Origin: Rhyacophila brunnea
Lineage: Eukaryota > Arthropoda > Insecta > Trichoptera > Rhyacophilidae
Length of the DNA stretch: 64,000 nucleotides
Direction of reading: 5' to 3'
Assembly: GCA_022495005.1 (NCBI GenBank)
Contig: JAGYXB010000361.1
Location: 124,001-188,000, forward strand
Shown: positions 12,170-24,502 of the stretch, piece by piece
Position numbering within the stretch: the first letter of the stretch is position 1
Layout: each line of letters opens with the position of its first letter
The notes under the pieces: generated by a model
What the model was told of the DNA's origin: nothing
The model's database searches: none
What the model saw: only the letters and a program-made list of their open reading frames with translations
Program-made: the position numbers and the translations under genes

Positions 12170-12843
12170 TTTCAATTTCAATTTATTTTACATATTGTGG
12201 ACATTAAAAATTATAAGTTTAAGACGTTCACAACATGAGATTTAGAAACAAAGAAATATTATTAAAACAGTATTATGTAATACTGTAATTATGTAATATT
12301 AAGTTATTCTACAGTATAAATGTGTAAATACAAAAAATATTCAGTATATATGTACAAGGAAGTACACCGGATGAATTAAGCAGACCCTATTTTAAGAATT
12401 TATAAAATAACGTCCACCTATACTCATTCTCGCGTAGATGGAATATATCAACATCCGAAGCGATTTGGTTGAACAGAGTCATTGCCCTCCCAATTGGCAT
12501 CATCAATGGCAGGTAAGTTCTGGTCCTCGGGAGAACAAACAACTGATGCTCCCGATTTCTAAGATAGTTATTAGGCACACACAAGTCAATACTAACAAGA
12601 ATGGCAGAGTTATCATTCACACCACGTATAAATCGAAAAAAATACGTGGCACAAATATTGATATCTTCTAGCACTTAAACTACAGTATATAAGCATACCT
12701 AAGAGAAAGTCAGTTGGATAAAGCCACGGATAGTGTCCATATAACCTCAAATAAAGGAGTCTCAAAAATTTCTTTTGAACTCGCTCCACCGTAAGGTCAT
12801 ATTTCAACTGATGCGGGGCCCAAACAATCGACCCACTCTCAAG
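12170..12843 (-). pseudogene. Jockey/CR1-type LINE, 3' terminal fragment (minus)
   Basis: Read from 12843 down, the ORF C-terminus begins SGSIVWAPHQLKYDLTVERV, then KKFLRLLYLRLYGHYPWLYP and FLLGML. After a frameshift it continues with ICATYFFRFIRGVNDNSAIL, FVLPRTRTYLPLMMPIGRAM and FNQIASDVDIFHLRENEYRW. This is the typical tail of Jockey/CR1-superfamily ORF2 proteins. The 3' UTR (12170-12386) is shared, in the same orientation, with 31150-31411. A second piece of the same ORF lies inverted at 13018. Confidence 0.8.
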
Positions 12844-13017
12844 CCGGCTTGGTGGAAAAGGATCCTTTACTCGATTGATTTATGATGTATGCTTACATAC
12901 TGTAGTCTGAAAGTTAAAAGAGAACTAGGTATATTAAGCTACGTACTTTTCCGACTTATTCGCAGTACAAATGAGAACTCTGCCTCCATCTATGTGACCT
13001 CTATAACTTTCTTAAAA

Positions 13018-13460
13018 ATCGGGAACATAAGTTGTTTGTTCCTGCCAATCTGCCATTAGTAATGATAATTGAGCGGGAAATAACTGTGTTCAACCAAACC
13101 GCTTCAGATATTGCTACATTTCACCTGCGTGAGAATGAGTTTATGTGGACGTTGTTTTATATTTTTTTTATTAAAGTTTTTATTAAACTTAAATTATTAA
13201 AGAGTCTACTTGGCTCAATCGGTGTACATACTGGTACTTTATTAAATTTGTATTTATTCTTCTCTGTTTATAGATATTTAACAAAGAGATTGAAGACTGT
13301 CCAATCTCTTTGATATTTAATGTTTTTCTAATATATACTGCATATATTTTTTTTTTTTTTTTGAAACACTGTTTTAGCACTATTTCTTTATTTTTTTAAT
13401 ATTCTTTGCTCGTCTTGAATTTGCAATTTGTAAAATTTGCTATAACTATGTAAATAAATG
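13018..13460 (+). pseudogene. Jockey/CR1-type LINE, 3' terminal fragment (plus)
   Basis: Begins FVPANLPLVMIIEREITVFN (13032-13091), followed by FHLRENEFMWTLFY. It is homologous to the end of the minus-strand ORF at 12387-12545, so the two copies form an inverted repeat with a spacer of about 470 bp. The remainder to 13460 is AT-rich 3' UTR. Confidence 0.7.
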
Positions 13461-13846
13461 TTTAAATTTCTTTAGGGTAGTATGTGGTCCAATTGATCGA
13501 CAAACTAAACTATACCAAATAAGACAGTAATATAAGTTATAAGTAGTGACGCGTGGTGGAATGCAGATTATGTACTGTTTATGGGTGGTAGACATATTAT
13601 GAAGAATAAAGAATAATATAATTTTTGACTGTATGTATACTTTGTTGAAACAAGATTTTTTCGCCCTCGGCGCTAACAATCTCTGCCCACCTGCCCTATA
13701 TACATACACATAAGAAGTTTAAAGTCTATTGTTGCATTTGTACATTCAAAGTACGTACGTGTATACGTGTGTATGATTTTTTTCGGAAAATTATTGAGCG
13801 CTCCAGTTCGTAAACTTTTCTATTTCGAGCGCTGTCTATAATATAT

Positions 13847-14771
13847 AATAATGCCTCTCTCGTACACAACAAAATACCGGATCTAAAGAGATGCACCACA
13901 CGTCAGTTCCCCGTAGGTATTAGTAGGTAATCCATTTATACGATACGTTACAAAGTAATGAATACAAATAGTATGATATTTCAATACTGTTTTCCAAATT
14001 TTGGTTTTATCAATAAACCAACAATGCTTTCGGCGAATTCGTTGTTAAGAAATTTTTAACTGATCAATTATCGCTAGACATTCAAAAAAATATTATTGAT
14101 AAAAGCAAAATGTGGGAGAGTATAATATTTCCATAATAAGTTTTTTATCAGTATTTAAGAAGTGTTGAGTGGCACACCTGCGCTCTTTAAAGCATTGCGA
14201 AACTCTTTCATTATGATAAGCATCGTTGGCATAGTTCATATAAGTGTATTTGACTATAGTTATCAATCAATCTTATTTAAAATATTCACTATATTTGTGT
14301 TTTTTATAATATTTGTGATGTTATCATATTATGAGTGATTTTAATGTGAAACTATTTTAATAATATTTGATTTTTATCAGTCTTATCACGGTTACCAATA
14401 ATTTTATTCATATGACCATTATGTACCTACTGCGGGCTCTACTTTTTTGTTGTCACCCGAGTGACCCTTTTTTTTCAAACAAAATGTTTTATTGGAAGAC
14501 AGCATGTTGGAAAACTCTCAACTATATTTTATGTCTATGAAACATGTCTACACGCCCATCCCCGGCTACCGAGATGTAATTATGTAGACTTGGATAACGA
14601 AACCTAAAACTTTTGCGCATAATATTATTGTCTATGACTGCAGCTTCATCCAAAATACCTATTTACTAATATAACATAGGTATAAATAAAGATTGTTTTT
14701 AAAAATAAAAAAATTACTTTATCTCATGATTTTTCTTTATCAGTTAGTTCTGTCATAGACTAACATAATTT
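13847..14771. other. No gene recognised
   Basis: AT-rich sequence with no recognisable ORF or repeat. Confidence 0.4.
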
Positions 14772-14976
14772 CAGCGCTCGAAATGGAAAATTTTACGAAA
14801 CGGAGCTAACATAGCTATCTAATTTCAAGTAAGTATATTTTATAAAAATAAGTGTTAGATTTTTTGCTGTATGTTATATCTAGCTCAAATGGCGAAATTA
14901 TTTGTTTTCCGAGACGGAGCGATAATTTTGGAGATTTCAAGAACCGGAACGGCGCTTTGGTCTATTTCGAGCCCTG
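14772..14976. mobile_element. hAT-type MITE, family CAGCGCTCGAAATGG
   Basis: A 205-bp element with ends CAGCGCTCGAAATGG and CTATTTCGAGCCCTG (inverted). It has the same termini as the composite element at 10759-13834 and the copies at 27459, 43746 and 46714. The flanking octamers do not match here, so the insertion is old or one end is rearranged. Confidence 0.7.
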
Positions 14977-15868
14977 TGTGATCTATTCAGTTATTTGTCA
15001 GTCGAGATATTTGATTTGTAAGATTTGTGATTTAAATTCAGCGTACTATAAATATTATCTGATATTGTACCTAAGTCATTCGTTTGTGTTTTTAAATATG
15101 TAAGTATTTTTTTAAATACTGGTGAAATTGTAAATTATTGTGACAGACCGCATTTTGGAGATAGGATTTTCAAACTTGACGTTTATTCAAAAAAAAAAAA
15201 TTATCAAAGCTGGAAGGTCAAAGCTTCATTTAGATTCATACAGCAAAAAAATCGCTCAATTTTATATCGTTAGTGATTATTGATATTTCATCAGTTTGGT
15301 AAGCCGTTGTGATTAGTGTGAACCTTTTTATCAATAGTCATATCGTATTATATTCTTATTCCCCATAAGTATATTGACAAGTGTGCTCATTTTCTCTGAT
15401 CTCCACAGTCTACCTCTTTTCAAAAGGCACCCTTTGTCGCTGATTGGAAGCTATCAACCTCGCAATCGCGTGGATTATCAGCTCGTGTAGGATGTTGTGT
15501 GCCGATTCTTCGAAGAGGTTTGATTTTCGATAAGATAGTCAAAGTTTTAAATCAAAACCATGGTCTCTTGCAGTGCAACTGGGTGCGCAACCAGGGGAAA
15601 CTACTTTGTGAACAATATACAATGTTGAAAATGAAAAGAATTGTTAAAATTTCTAGTTACAATATTATTCAACGACAAATAATTATGTCGGTCAAAACAG
15701 CCTCAATAAAATAACTCACACCACTACTTTAATTATAATATATCCAATATCGTAATTTATTTGGGCATAATGTTTCACTCCTGTGTACACCCGTAATAAT
15801 TATAGTCTACATCCTACGCTTATAGCCTGTCCGTGGTCCTTTCAAAAAGTGGAGGGTGATGGTTTTAA
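14977..15868. other. No gene recognised
   Basis: AT-rich sequence. A short frame at 15560 starting MVSCSATGCATRG faintly resembles a THAP-domain start but stops after about 20 codons. Confidence 0.35.
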
Positions 15869-16366
15869 GCCCGTTTCAGACACGGGGAATTCTGCCCTGA
15901 TGCAACCCATGCGGTCTGATCCATGCGGAGCCAATCTGTTGTACTAGCATATTTGTTATTATAGTCGTTCACACTTAGCGGAACACCAATCCGCTAGTCA
16001 ACCGCTAAAAATGGATCCCACTCGGAATCCGCGGGTTATGTTTCAAAGGAATGCCCACAGAGTATTCAGTTGATGCATGGAAACCGCGCGGTAACTTATA
16101 AGAGTATCAGAATTAGAAATTTTTCTCAATTTTACCTGTAAAGTGGCCACGTGTAAGCCTATCTTTTAATATCGGGTACACCCAATGCTTTCTTCTTCTT
16201 TTTTTTTGTTGAGCACCCAAAAACACATTGCTTCTTCGACTTATATGTTAACACGTCTGGTCACTGAAGCTTCAAGCTCGGTTTTCGCGCGGAAACAGAG
16301 TTTTTCTAAATAGCTATCAATTTCCGCGCGGCGCAATGCCTGGGATTCGCCGGGTCTGAGCCATGT
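15869..16366. mobile_element. Possible MITE with imperfect inverted ends
   Basis: The left end GCCCGTTTCAGACACGGGG with AATTC resembles the inverse of the right end (GGCTCAGACCCGGCGAATCC on the minus strand, 16340-16360). TAA flanks the left end and TAG the right. A Harbinger-like MITE is possible but the match is imperfect. Confidence 0.35.
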
Positions 16367-18008
16367 CTAGGCGAAGTGACCTGACTGACGGTGAAGTGAG
16401 CTAATTTTTGACAAGAGGTATTATATTGGCCATATGAAAAATTTACATTTTTCTTAAAGAATACTTCATATTATTCAAATTAATTATAACACAGACATAA
16501 ATAATAATTGTAAAATAAGCAAAAAAAATAACAAAAATGAAAATTATTAAACTACTAGACCCCCTAAACTAAGCACATGTATGTATCTTATATCTAATTA
16601 CCTTATAATTACTGAGTGAAAATCAATCCTAGTCTTGAGCCATATATGATTAGATATCTCGCAAACCCCTTTAGTTACGCGGGCTATAGAATAACCAAGT
16701 TCATCGCGATCCAGAGACGCTCACGTCATTATAAATTTTAATCTGATCGGATGCGTGTAACTCGAGTTATCGTTTATGATCCGTTTGTATGGAAATACGT
16801 GCGAGTGAGAAAGCTCCCGCATTACCGGTTTGGAGACGCCGCTCTCAGAGCGGCCCTCGCGTCTTGAAGACCCGAGAAAATCCGCGCTTTATTGCGCGCG
16901 GGATTCGCCTACTCCGCTTATGATATTTAATATGGACGTGATGAGAATTAGAAAGTCGGGGATATTAGGTTCCCCGTAAAGAGTTTAGATATTATGTTGA
17001 TGTTTTGTATGGGGCTTGGGCTTGGATTGATTTTCGGCTAATTAAATTGGTACAATAGTGATTAATTAATATCTAGCTTAACTCGCGATTTTAATTATGC
17101 TTATATTATGTTCTAATTCTTTTAACGATTTTACATATTATGAATGCCTGTCTATAATTCTATACACTGATAATACCTAATCATTGCAAATTACACAGTA
17201 CAAGGTTTATGTCATATTAATTAATTTGTTATCATTAATCGAGGTCCAACACAAGATTATTCTATTCTTAATATTAATATACCTATCAACTATTTATTTA
17301 ACATTAAAAATACTTATTAATATTATGGAAATACCTATTACTAGCATCTTATTCATTCAATTTTAATCATTAGATTGTGTGTCTATTTATCAAAATAAAT
17401 TTACGTTAATCTTCATTATTATTTCGTCGTTGCTATTTACATTCTTACCATTACCCTTCTTGGTCCTTGTGACCGACTTACATCATCCACAGTTCACCCT
17501 GAGAAGTGGTGGGACCTGTCAGAGCAAACTGCGGGACTCCTGCATATATTACATATTGCTCTGCTTTGTCGAGGGTCGTAAGCACATAACCGGTGGCACA
17601 TTGTCTACCAGGATCAGATCGAGCGGCTGGGTGGCACTACTCCTTATGGGAGCGCCCCCACAGGGGTACGTAAATTAGGTGCACGTCACTAACCTAACAA
17701 ATAATCCAGTATATCGGCTATTTTCAAATTTGTTTGCTGCTGGCTTCCTGTAACGTGTAGACCGATAACTTCAATAATCCCACATCATCCCTTCAAACCG
17801 GGCAGGAGTAAAATCGCGTACTTTCTTCACCATGCCACGACTCGTGGAAATATTAATAATTATTGTTCTTGTGTTTTGTTAAACAAAGATGTGCCACCGG
17901 TGGTTTTGAAGCTACAATTATTACGAAATAAATATTTATTCTCCTAATTCTGCCGATTAATACATTCACTGCTGAGCTGTTAGTTTATTACAACGTTTTT
18001 ATTATGTC
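16367..18008. other. No gene recognised
   Basis: Mostly AT-rich. It includes a GC-richer patch at 16800-16920 (CGCGCTTTATTGCGCGCGGG) and a short hairpin pair, ACCGGTGGCACATTG near 17599 versus its near inverse near 17887. No ORF with family resemblance. Confidence 0.35.
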
Positions 18009-19330
18009 GTATTCTTATTTGTCCGGTGGTTGTTTGTCCGATACAAATCATGCGATCGATTTTTAATTAACTTCCCAACTAGCTAGTGTTAAATGAAAAA
18101 ATAACATCCGACCACCATTTAACACTGTTATCCAAACTATGTGGATAACAGGCACCGCTAGCTCAGGGTACTGGGTTTCCACACTATCTCTCTGATGAAT
18201 TCCAATCCTGTTACGGAAAGGACCATCGAAATCAATTGGTATTCGATGGATAATGTTTACCATACCGCTGCAGGAGTTAATTGCGAGCACTGAAAACTTG
18301 ACTCTATTGGACGCCAAAGCCTTTTCTATGAAAGAAAAGAACATAAAAGAACATAATATTACGGGATACAATTAAGTTAAATGAAACACCGTGATAATTT
18401 TAACCTCACTGTATTTAAAGAAAATGTAATTAAAAGTCAATGGTACAAAAATGGCGACATGGCGCCATAGAAAAATCAACACCGTTCATACACGACGATG
18501 TTAAAATACACAAATATCCACGCTATACAAAAGACACAATAAGCTCTCAGCAACCAACTTAAACTTAAACTAAAATATCCACATATGAGGTTATAATTAA
18601 AACAAAAACTTAAAAGTAATTAATACTAAAAAAAATTAAATTGAAATGTATTTACACCCGCTTGGCAATTGCCAAGCGGGAATCGCTCCTCCCAACGTCC
18701 TCTCATTCCAAAGGGTCAACCAGAAAAAAGGGGATCCAAACAAAATTCGATCGCCTGACCGGCCTGACATCGATCCCCCCACCACTTATCCAACCCGGAA
18801 GCTTGAAGTGCCAACCGCAGGATTTTAGTGTTGCCCGCGAGAGAAAAACCTCTCCACTAATTATGATTGTTAATTAGCCCGTTGGTGACGTCTGCAACGT
18901 CACACTAGACATTTGAAACTTTTAGAATATACCAGAACACGATGCCAATGCATTTTTTCATACTTTTAGCCATCTTTAAGTAGAATTAAATTCCTTTTCA
19001 GTTAATTCTGTTTTGTATGAAAAATTATTTCGGAAGAAATCCGTAATCCAATCCACTATTATTAGTTGCTAAGAAATTATTAATATATACGTGCGTTACT
19101 ATGGAAATCAATATGAGTGTCAAAATGACATTTCAGTATTATTTCTATCAAATACAATTTTTTTTTTGATCGTGTAAGCTAATCAAGTCAAGTTTATATG
19201 ATTCAACAGAAAATTTAAAAACTTTGTATATAAAAAGTTCTTTTTATCTTGTAATTATTTTTAATTAGCTCATTTAAATAACATGCTAATTAGATAGAAT
19301 GGCCAGGTAACTCAAACGCGCCAGTCGCGG
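18009..19330. repeat. Dispersed repeat split by a solo LTR
   Basis: Bases 18009-18086 and 18905-19262 together match 48294-48722, which is contiguous. Shared blocks include GTCCGGTGGTTGTTTGTCCG, ACTTTTAGAATATA followed by CAGAACACGATGCCAATGC, and AAAGTTCTTTTTATCTT. Its distal part (19262-19330, CATTTAAATAACATGCTAAT) also matches the insertion inside the R1 LINE at 32106-32170. The element class is not recognised. Confidence 0.8.
18087..18904. mobile_element. Solo LTR (818 bp) with 4-bp target duplication
   Basis: Starts TGTTAAATGAAAAAATAAC, ends GACGTCTGCAACGTCACA (TG...CA), and is flanked on both sides by CTAG (18083-18086, 18905-18908). The homologous locus at 48.36 kb lacks it and reads CTAGCTAAACATTTG, so this is a filled site compared with an unfilled paralogue. 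A 4-bp duplication is usual for Gypsy-type LTR elements; an internal region is absent, as expected after LTR-LTR recombination. The short frames inside (for example 18063-18371 minus) are not recognised. Confidence 0.75.
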
Positions 19331-20890
<1,560 letters not shown>

Positions 20891-22001
20891 TTTCGGGTAT
20901 ATAATTTTTAAAAAAAACCACAAAATATTTTATCACAAAAATTTGGGAACAAAATATTCCCGAGAAAATATGTCAGGATTGCAATCTGAACAAGTTCAAA
21001 TATAGACTGAGGGTAAATATTATAAAAATGTATTGGGATAAGCATTGGAACATGTTGAAAACATTAACCACATGTAAATAACATTTCTCATAGGTAATAT
21101 AAGATCAACAAAACACATGTGTACCCTGACCTGATTTAACCTTTACAGAAAACAGCAAAAAATATCATGTTACCTACCTACCAAAATATTTTGTGATGTT
21201 TTCATCTCAAATCACTGCCCCTGCATGGAATGCGTTTTGAACGAGAAGGGAATGTTTTTACCGTCGATTGTTTTATCATGAAATATTTTACGTAATTACG
21301 CTGTGGCACCCCTTACTACCTCTATACACTTTTTGTTGAATTTCTCTTATAAAAATTGTCGAAACAAAAACTTTTTATTCATTTTGTGAGTCATTAGCAG
21401 ATGTCGGACCTATATTCAATAACGCCAACTGAAAAATAATATTAATTTACGCGTAATATGCTTAGCTTGTATGGTTAGTAGGTATGCGACACACCGGTGA
21501 GTCGTTAGCTTGTATCAGGTTGTTTGTTTTTTTGTTCCTTCAAATTTGAAATTTTTACCACATTTTATGGTGCAGTTTGCATATTTTGGATTCCATTTTA
21601 ATTTGATGTTCTTTTGTTTGATTTTTGCTGCTGTCAAAGTTATTATTTTCATTTGACATATTGCATACAGTTATCTTGATGTTGAAAATTATAATTAAGT
21701 ACTATTTTAAGTCTTTAATCTAAAGTAAGTAAAAGACATCAACCACAGAAGCAACCTCGTGTGGAGCCAGGTACTTCAGCTACTATTGGTTATATAAAAG
21801 CAAAATAATGAAATTGCTTTCTGCATTAACGTAACAAGTGCACATACAAACAATAACTATTAATCAAAATTAAACCTAAAATTAATATCTATGGACATTG
21901 CTCTAAGTCCAATAAAAATGAGAAATTTTGCTTTACATAATGATTACACATTAGCTCAAATGCTAAACAATCGTTCTAATCACAGATAATATTCAGAATG
22001 C
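20891..22001. other. No gene; Helitron-like 3' tail at about 21560-21783
   Basis: From about 21560 the sequence resembles the last 200 bases of the Helitron at 49268-50132: TTTAATTTGATGTTCTTTT, ATATTGCATACAG, then AGCCAGGTACTTCAGCTA. It is a partial, diverged copy with no recognisable 5' end. The rest shows nothing. Confidence 0.45.
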
Positions 22002-22009
22002 ATTCTAAG

Positions 22010-22628
22010 CAGCGTTGCCAACTTAGCATTTTACTTGCCAGATCATTTTTGAATAGACATCTAGCTTGTAAAATTTCCAAATGTCGTTAAATCTAGCGTT
22101 TTTCGATACCGCACACAGCTTAAACTTTTTCGTAATAAAGCTTGAATATTACACCAGATTTTCTTAAAAATCAACATGCTGGTCTTACATGCTTTATATA
22201 TTACTAGGAAAAAACACCAGGTGGCAGTGTCACCCGTCAACATTCTTGCCGATTCGTTCAATGCGTTCAGTGTATAATTATATAGTATGTGTGTGCGTCT
22301 GTATGTGTGTTGCAATGCGTTGCATATCTTATAATTGATTAATTAATACTTACACTAAATGTTACATACAAAATTACGATGTAATTTCTTACCTACATAA
22401 ATTTTATATTTTATGTCCTGTTCCATTATTAAAGTTGTAAAAGTCTTTTTCGATCTTTGTTCTTGTAAAAACATATAATCGAGACACATTGTTTTTAAAT
22501 GCGTATATGTATAATGTGTATATACACTTTTTCAATTTTGAAATAATCTGGCATTTTAGTGTGCCATCTAGTTTATTTTCTCATCCTATCTGGAATATTT
22601 TAGTGAATGACAGTAGTTGGCAACATTG
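22010..22628. mobile_element. hAT-type MITE (619 bp), CAGCGTTGCCAAC ends
   Basis: Ends CAGCGTTGCCAAC and GTTGGCAACATTG are inverted copies. The flanking octamers are ATTCTAAG (22002-22009) and ATTCTGAG (22629-22636), matching at 7 of 8 positions. CAG-like ends with an 8-bp duplication point to a hAT element. No transposase is present. Confidence 0.75.
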
Positions 22629-22636
22629 ATTCTGAG

Positions 22637-23298
22637 TCGTCTGATGGATGATTGTATGGATACATTACTAACAATATATACAACTAAATCTAATTTAAAC
22701 GCCATCTCTGCTTCAATAGACAATATTGCGAGTCTACGGTTTCAGATAGGTAGATTTAAAAATACACTTGATAACTTCCAAAACTTACGAGTGACTGGCA
22801 AACATATTTAGATAAATTTTAAATTAGGTATACACGTGTCATTGCTGTTCACCAAGAACGTGACGTCCAAGGACAACGGAAGTAAACTAGACATCGCGAA
22901 GCCGACAAAAAGAATTGATAAACTTTTATAGTACCTAATTAATACATTTTGTTTCCAACCAGTGAGCTGAATTTTTTAATGGAAAAATATTTCCGTTATT
23001 ACCAAGTTTATGTAGCTATTTATATATATATACCTAGAGATTCTCTTCGATTTGCCGCTCTTTGGGTAACTGCCGCCCACAAGCGACGCTCAATCTGCCT
23101 ACCCCCACGGGACGTCACTGACTGTACCGAAGATTTTTATCTAGAGTACCTATACGTTTTATAACTTTACAATTTTTTGCATTTTTTACTATACTGGTAC
23201 GCCTCTGCCTGATTACCTCGCATAAAATTAGATCAACATGATATTCACTTGTATTCATACATATAAATGTAGTAATAAATAAATAAATAAATAGATAA
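22637..23298. other. No gene recognised; AAAT microsatellite at the end
   Basis: A 64-codon frame at 22617-22811 without an ATG start is not recognised. A short (AATA)n microsatellite lies at 23270-23298 next to the pogo-like element. Confidence 0.4.
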
Positions 23299-23300
23299 TA

Positions 23301-24363
23301 CAGTCGAACTTGGTTATTGCGAGGAAGATGGGACCGACTGAATTTGCTCGTCATAAGCATTACTCGTTATATCGTATATAAAATTTTTCGCGCCACGTTC
23401 TATAGAACATAAAAAATCTGAAAACCATCGTAAAAATCCCCGAAACAATCATGGCATTAATAAAATATAAAAGAAGTTGTTTATTGTAATGAAGTGCTGA
23501 GCCGCCGGTACTGGTAGGCACATACTGACTTCACAAAGCTTGGATTTTTTACATGCAATTTAAACCATATGCGTGGATACTTTTTCAATGTTGTCGACGA
23601 AAACACCAATTTGGTACTTAAACACTTAACTAGTGTCATAAACGTAATCCGATCCCGGTGACATCGGCCTAGTTAACTGCCCGGTGGGATTTTATTGCTT
23701 AGGCGTAAAACCCACTTAACGCAGCGAGTGGGACGCTCGCGCAAAATTTCACAAGTGGCGCGTAAATCATCGAAAATACAACGTAATTCTTCTGTAATGG
23801 CTTCTCAGCGGGACGAATTAAAGAAAATACAACGTAGCCCATTCATTGAACACGGCAAGCAAAATCACGCTTCTGGAAGCGTCGTCGATAGACGGGCGAG
23901 TAGGCTAGTTTAGTTTTTGCGTGTCCGATATTTCGCTGGTAGAATGATGTCATCGTGAATTTTAATTACAAGCAGAAATTTTGAGAATTAAGTAATAAAT
24001 TTTGAAAATTACGAGAAATTTAATAATATTTTTATTGCTTTGTTATGAGAGACGCTGATAATAATAATTATTTTGTACTTCTTGTGCCCCTTATTACATA
24101 GGTGAAGGGTAATGCGCGGGTGGGGGGGCCTACTTCGTAGAGAGCGCACCGAGCGCCGCTTTGGTGGGCTTTATGCCTTTGGGTCGAAAATGTGGTTTTT
24201 AAACGATCGACACATTATCAGTTTTGCTCGGTATACCCGAGAAGTAGCTCGTTATAAAGTAAATGAATGCATGGAGAAATCATAAACTTAAATGTCAACG
24301 AATGTTTCCTCATAACATCCGAAATCTCGCTATTTCCGTGATCGTAATAACCAAGTTCGACCG
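23301..24363. mobile_element. pogo/Tigger-like (Tc1-mariner) element with TA duplication
   Basis: Starts CAGTCGAACTTGGTTATTGC and ends with the inverse (CGGTCGAACTTGGTTATTAC on the minus strand), flanked by TA at 23299-23300 and 24364-24365. Subterminal motifs such as CTCGTTATATCG and, at the right, TTATAACGAGC are typical of pogo/Tigger ends. No transposase ORF remains; a 476-bp MITE is nested inside. The element ends about 140 bp before the DM9 exon. Confidence 0.75.
23702..24177. mobile_element. Harbinger-like MITE, copy 1 (nested in pogo element)
   Basis: Left end GGCGTAAAACCCAC and right end GTGGGCTTTATGCC are inverted copies, with TTA on the left and TTT on the right as a likely degraded 3-bp duplication. 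The interior AAGTGGCGCGTAAATCAT and TTTTATTGCTTTGTTATGAG is shared with both copies at 41248-42342. Conserved blocks allow alignment along nearly the whole length. Confidence 0.7.
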
Positions 24364-24502
24364 TATATGTACAAAAAATATTATAAGAATATATAAAGTA
24401 CATCATTTTCGTCCTAGAGCCGGAGTGCAAAGTTATGAAGCATATACTCTACCGGCCGTAAATATGTGTCAATTCAATAATATTGTTTTTCACACTTGGT
24501 AG

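Larger units (their letters stand above)
10759..13834. mobile_element. Composite hAT-ended element (3.1 kb) with perfect 8-bp duplication
   Basis: The left end CAGCGCTCGGAATGGACC and right end TTTCTATTTCGAGCGCTG are inverted copies of the terminal motif of a MITE family seen elsewhere in this window. The element is flanked by identical octamers TCTATAAT (10751-10758 and 13835-13842). Inside lie an RTE 3' fragment (11115-11690) and two opposed Jockey/CR1 3' fragments (12170-12843, 13018-13460). Either retroelements inserted into a short hAT MITE, or a larger hAT element captured them. No hAT transposase is visible. Confidence 0.85.

Noticed and set aside
15560..15625. MVSCSATGCATRG, like the start of a THAP domain
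   Set aside because: It stops after about 20 codons and lacks the rest of the C2CH pattern or a splice donor in frame.
22617..22811. 64-codon frame after the hAT MITE
   Set aside because: No ATG start, partly within the MITE terminus, and no family resemblance.
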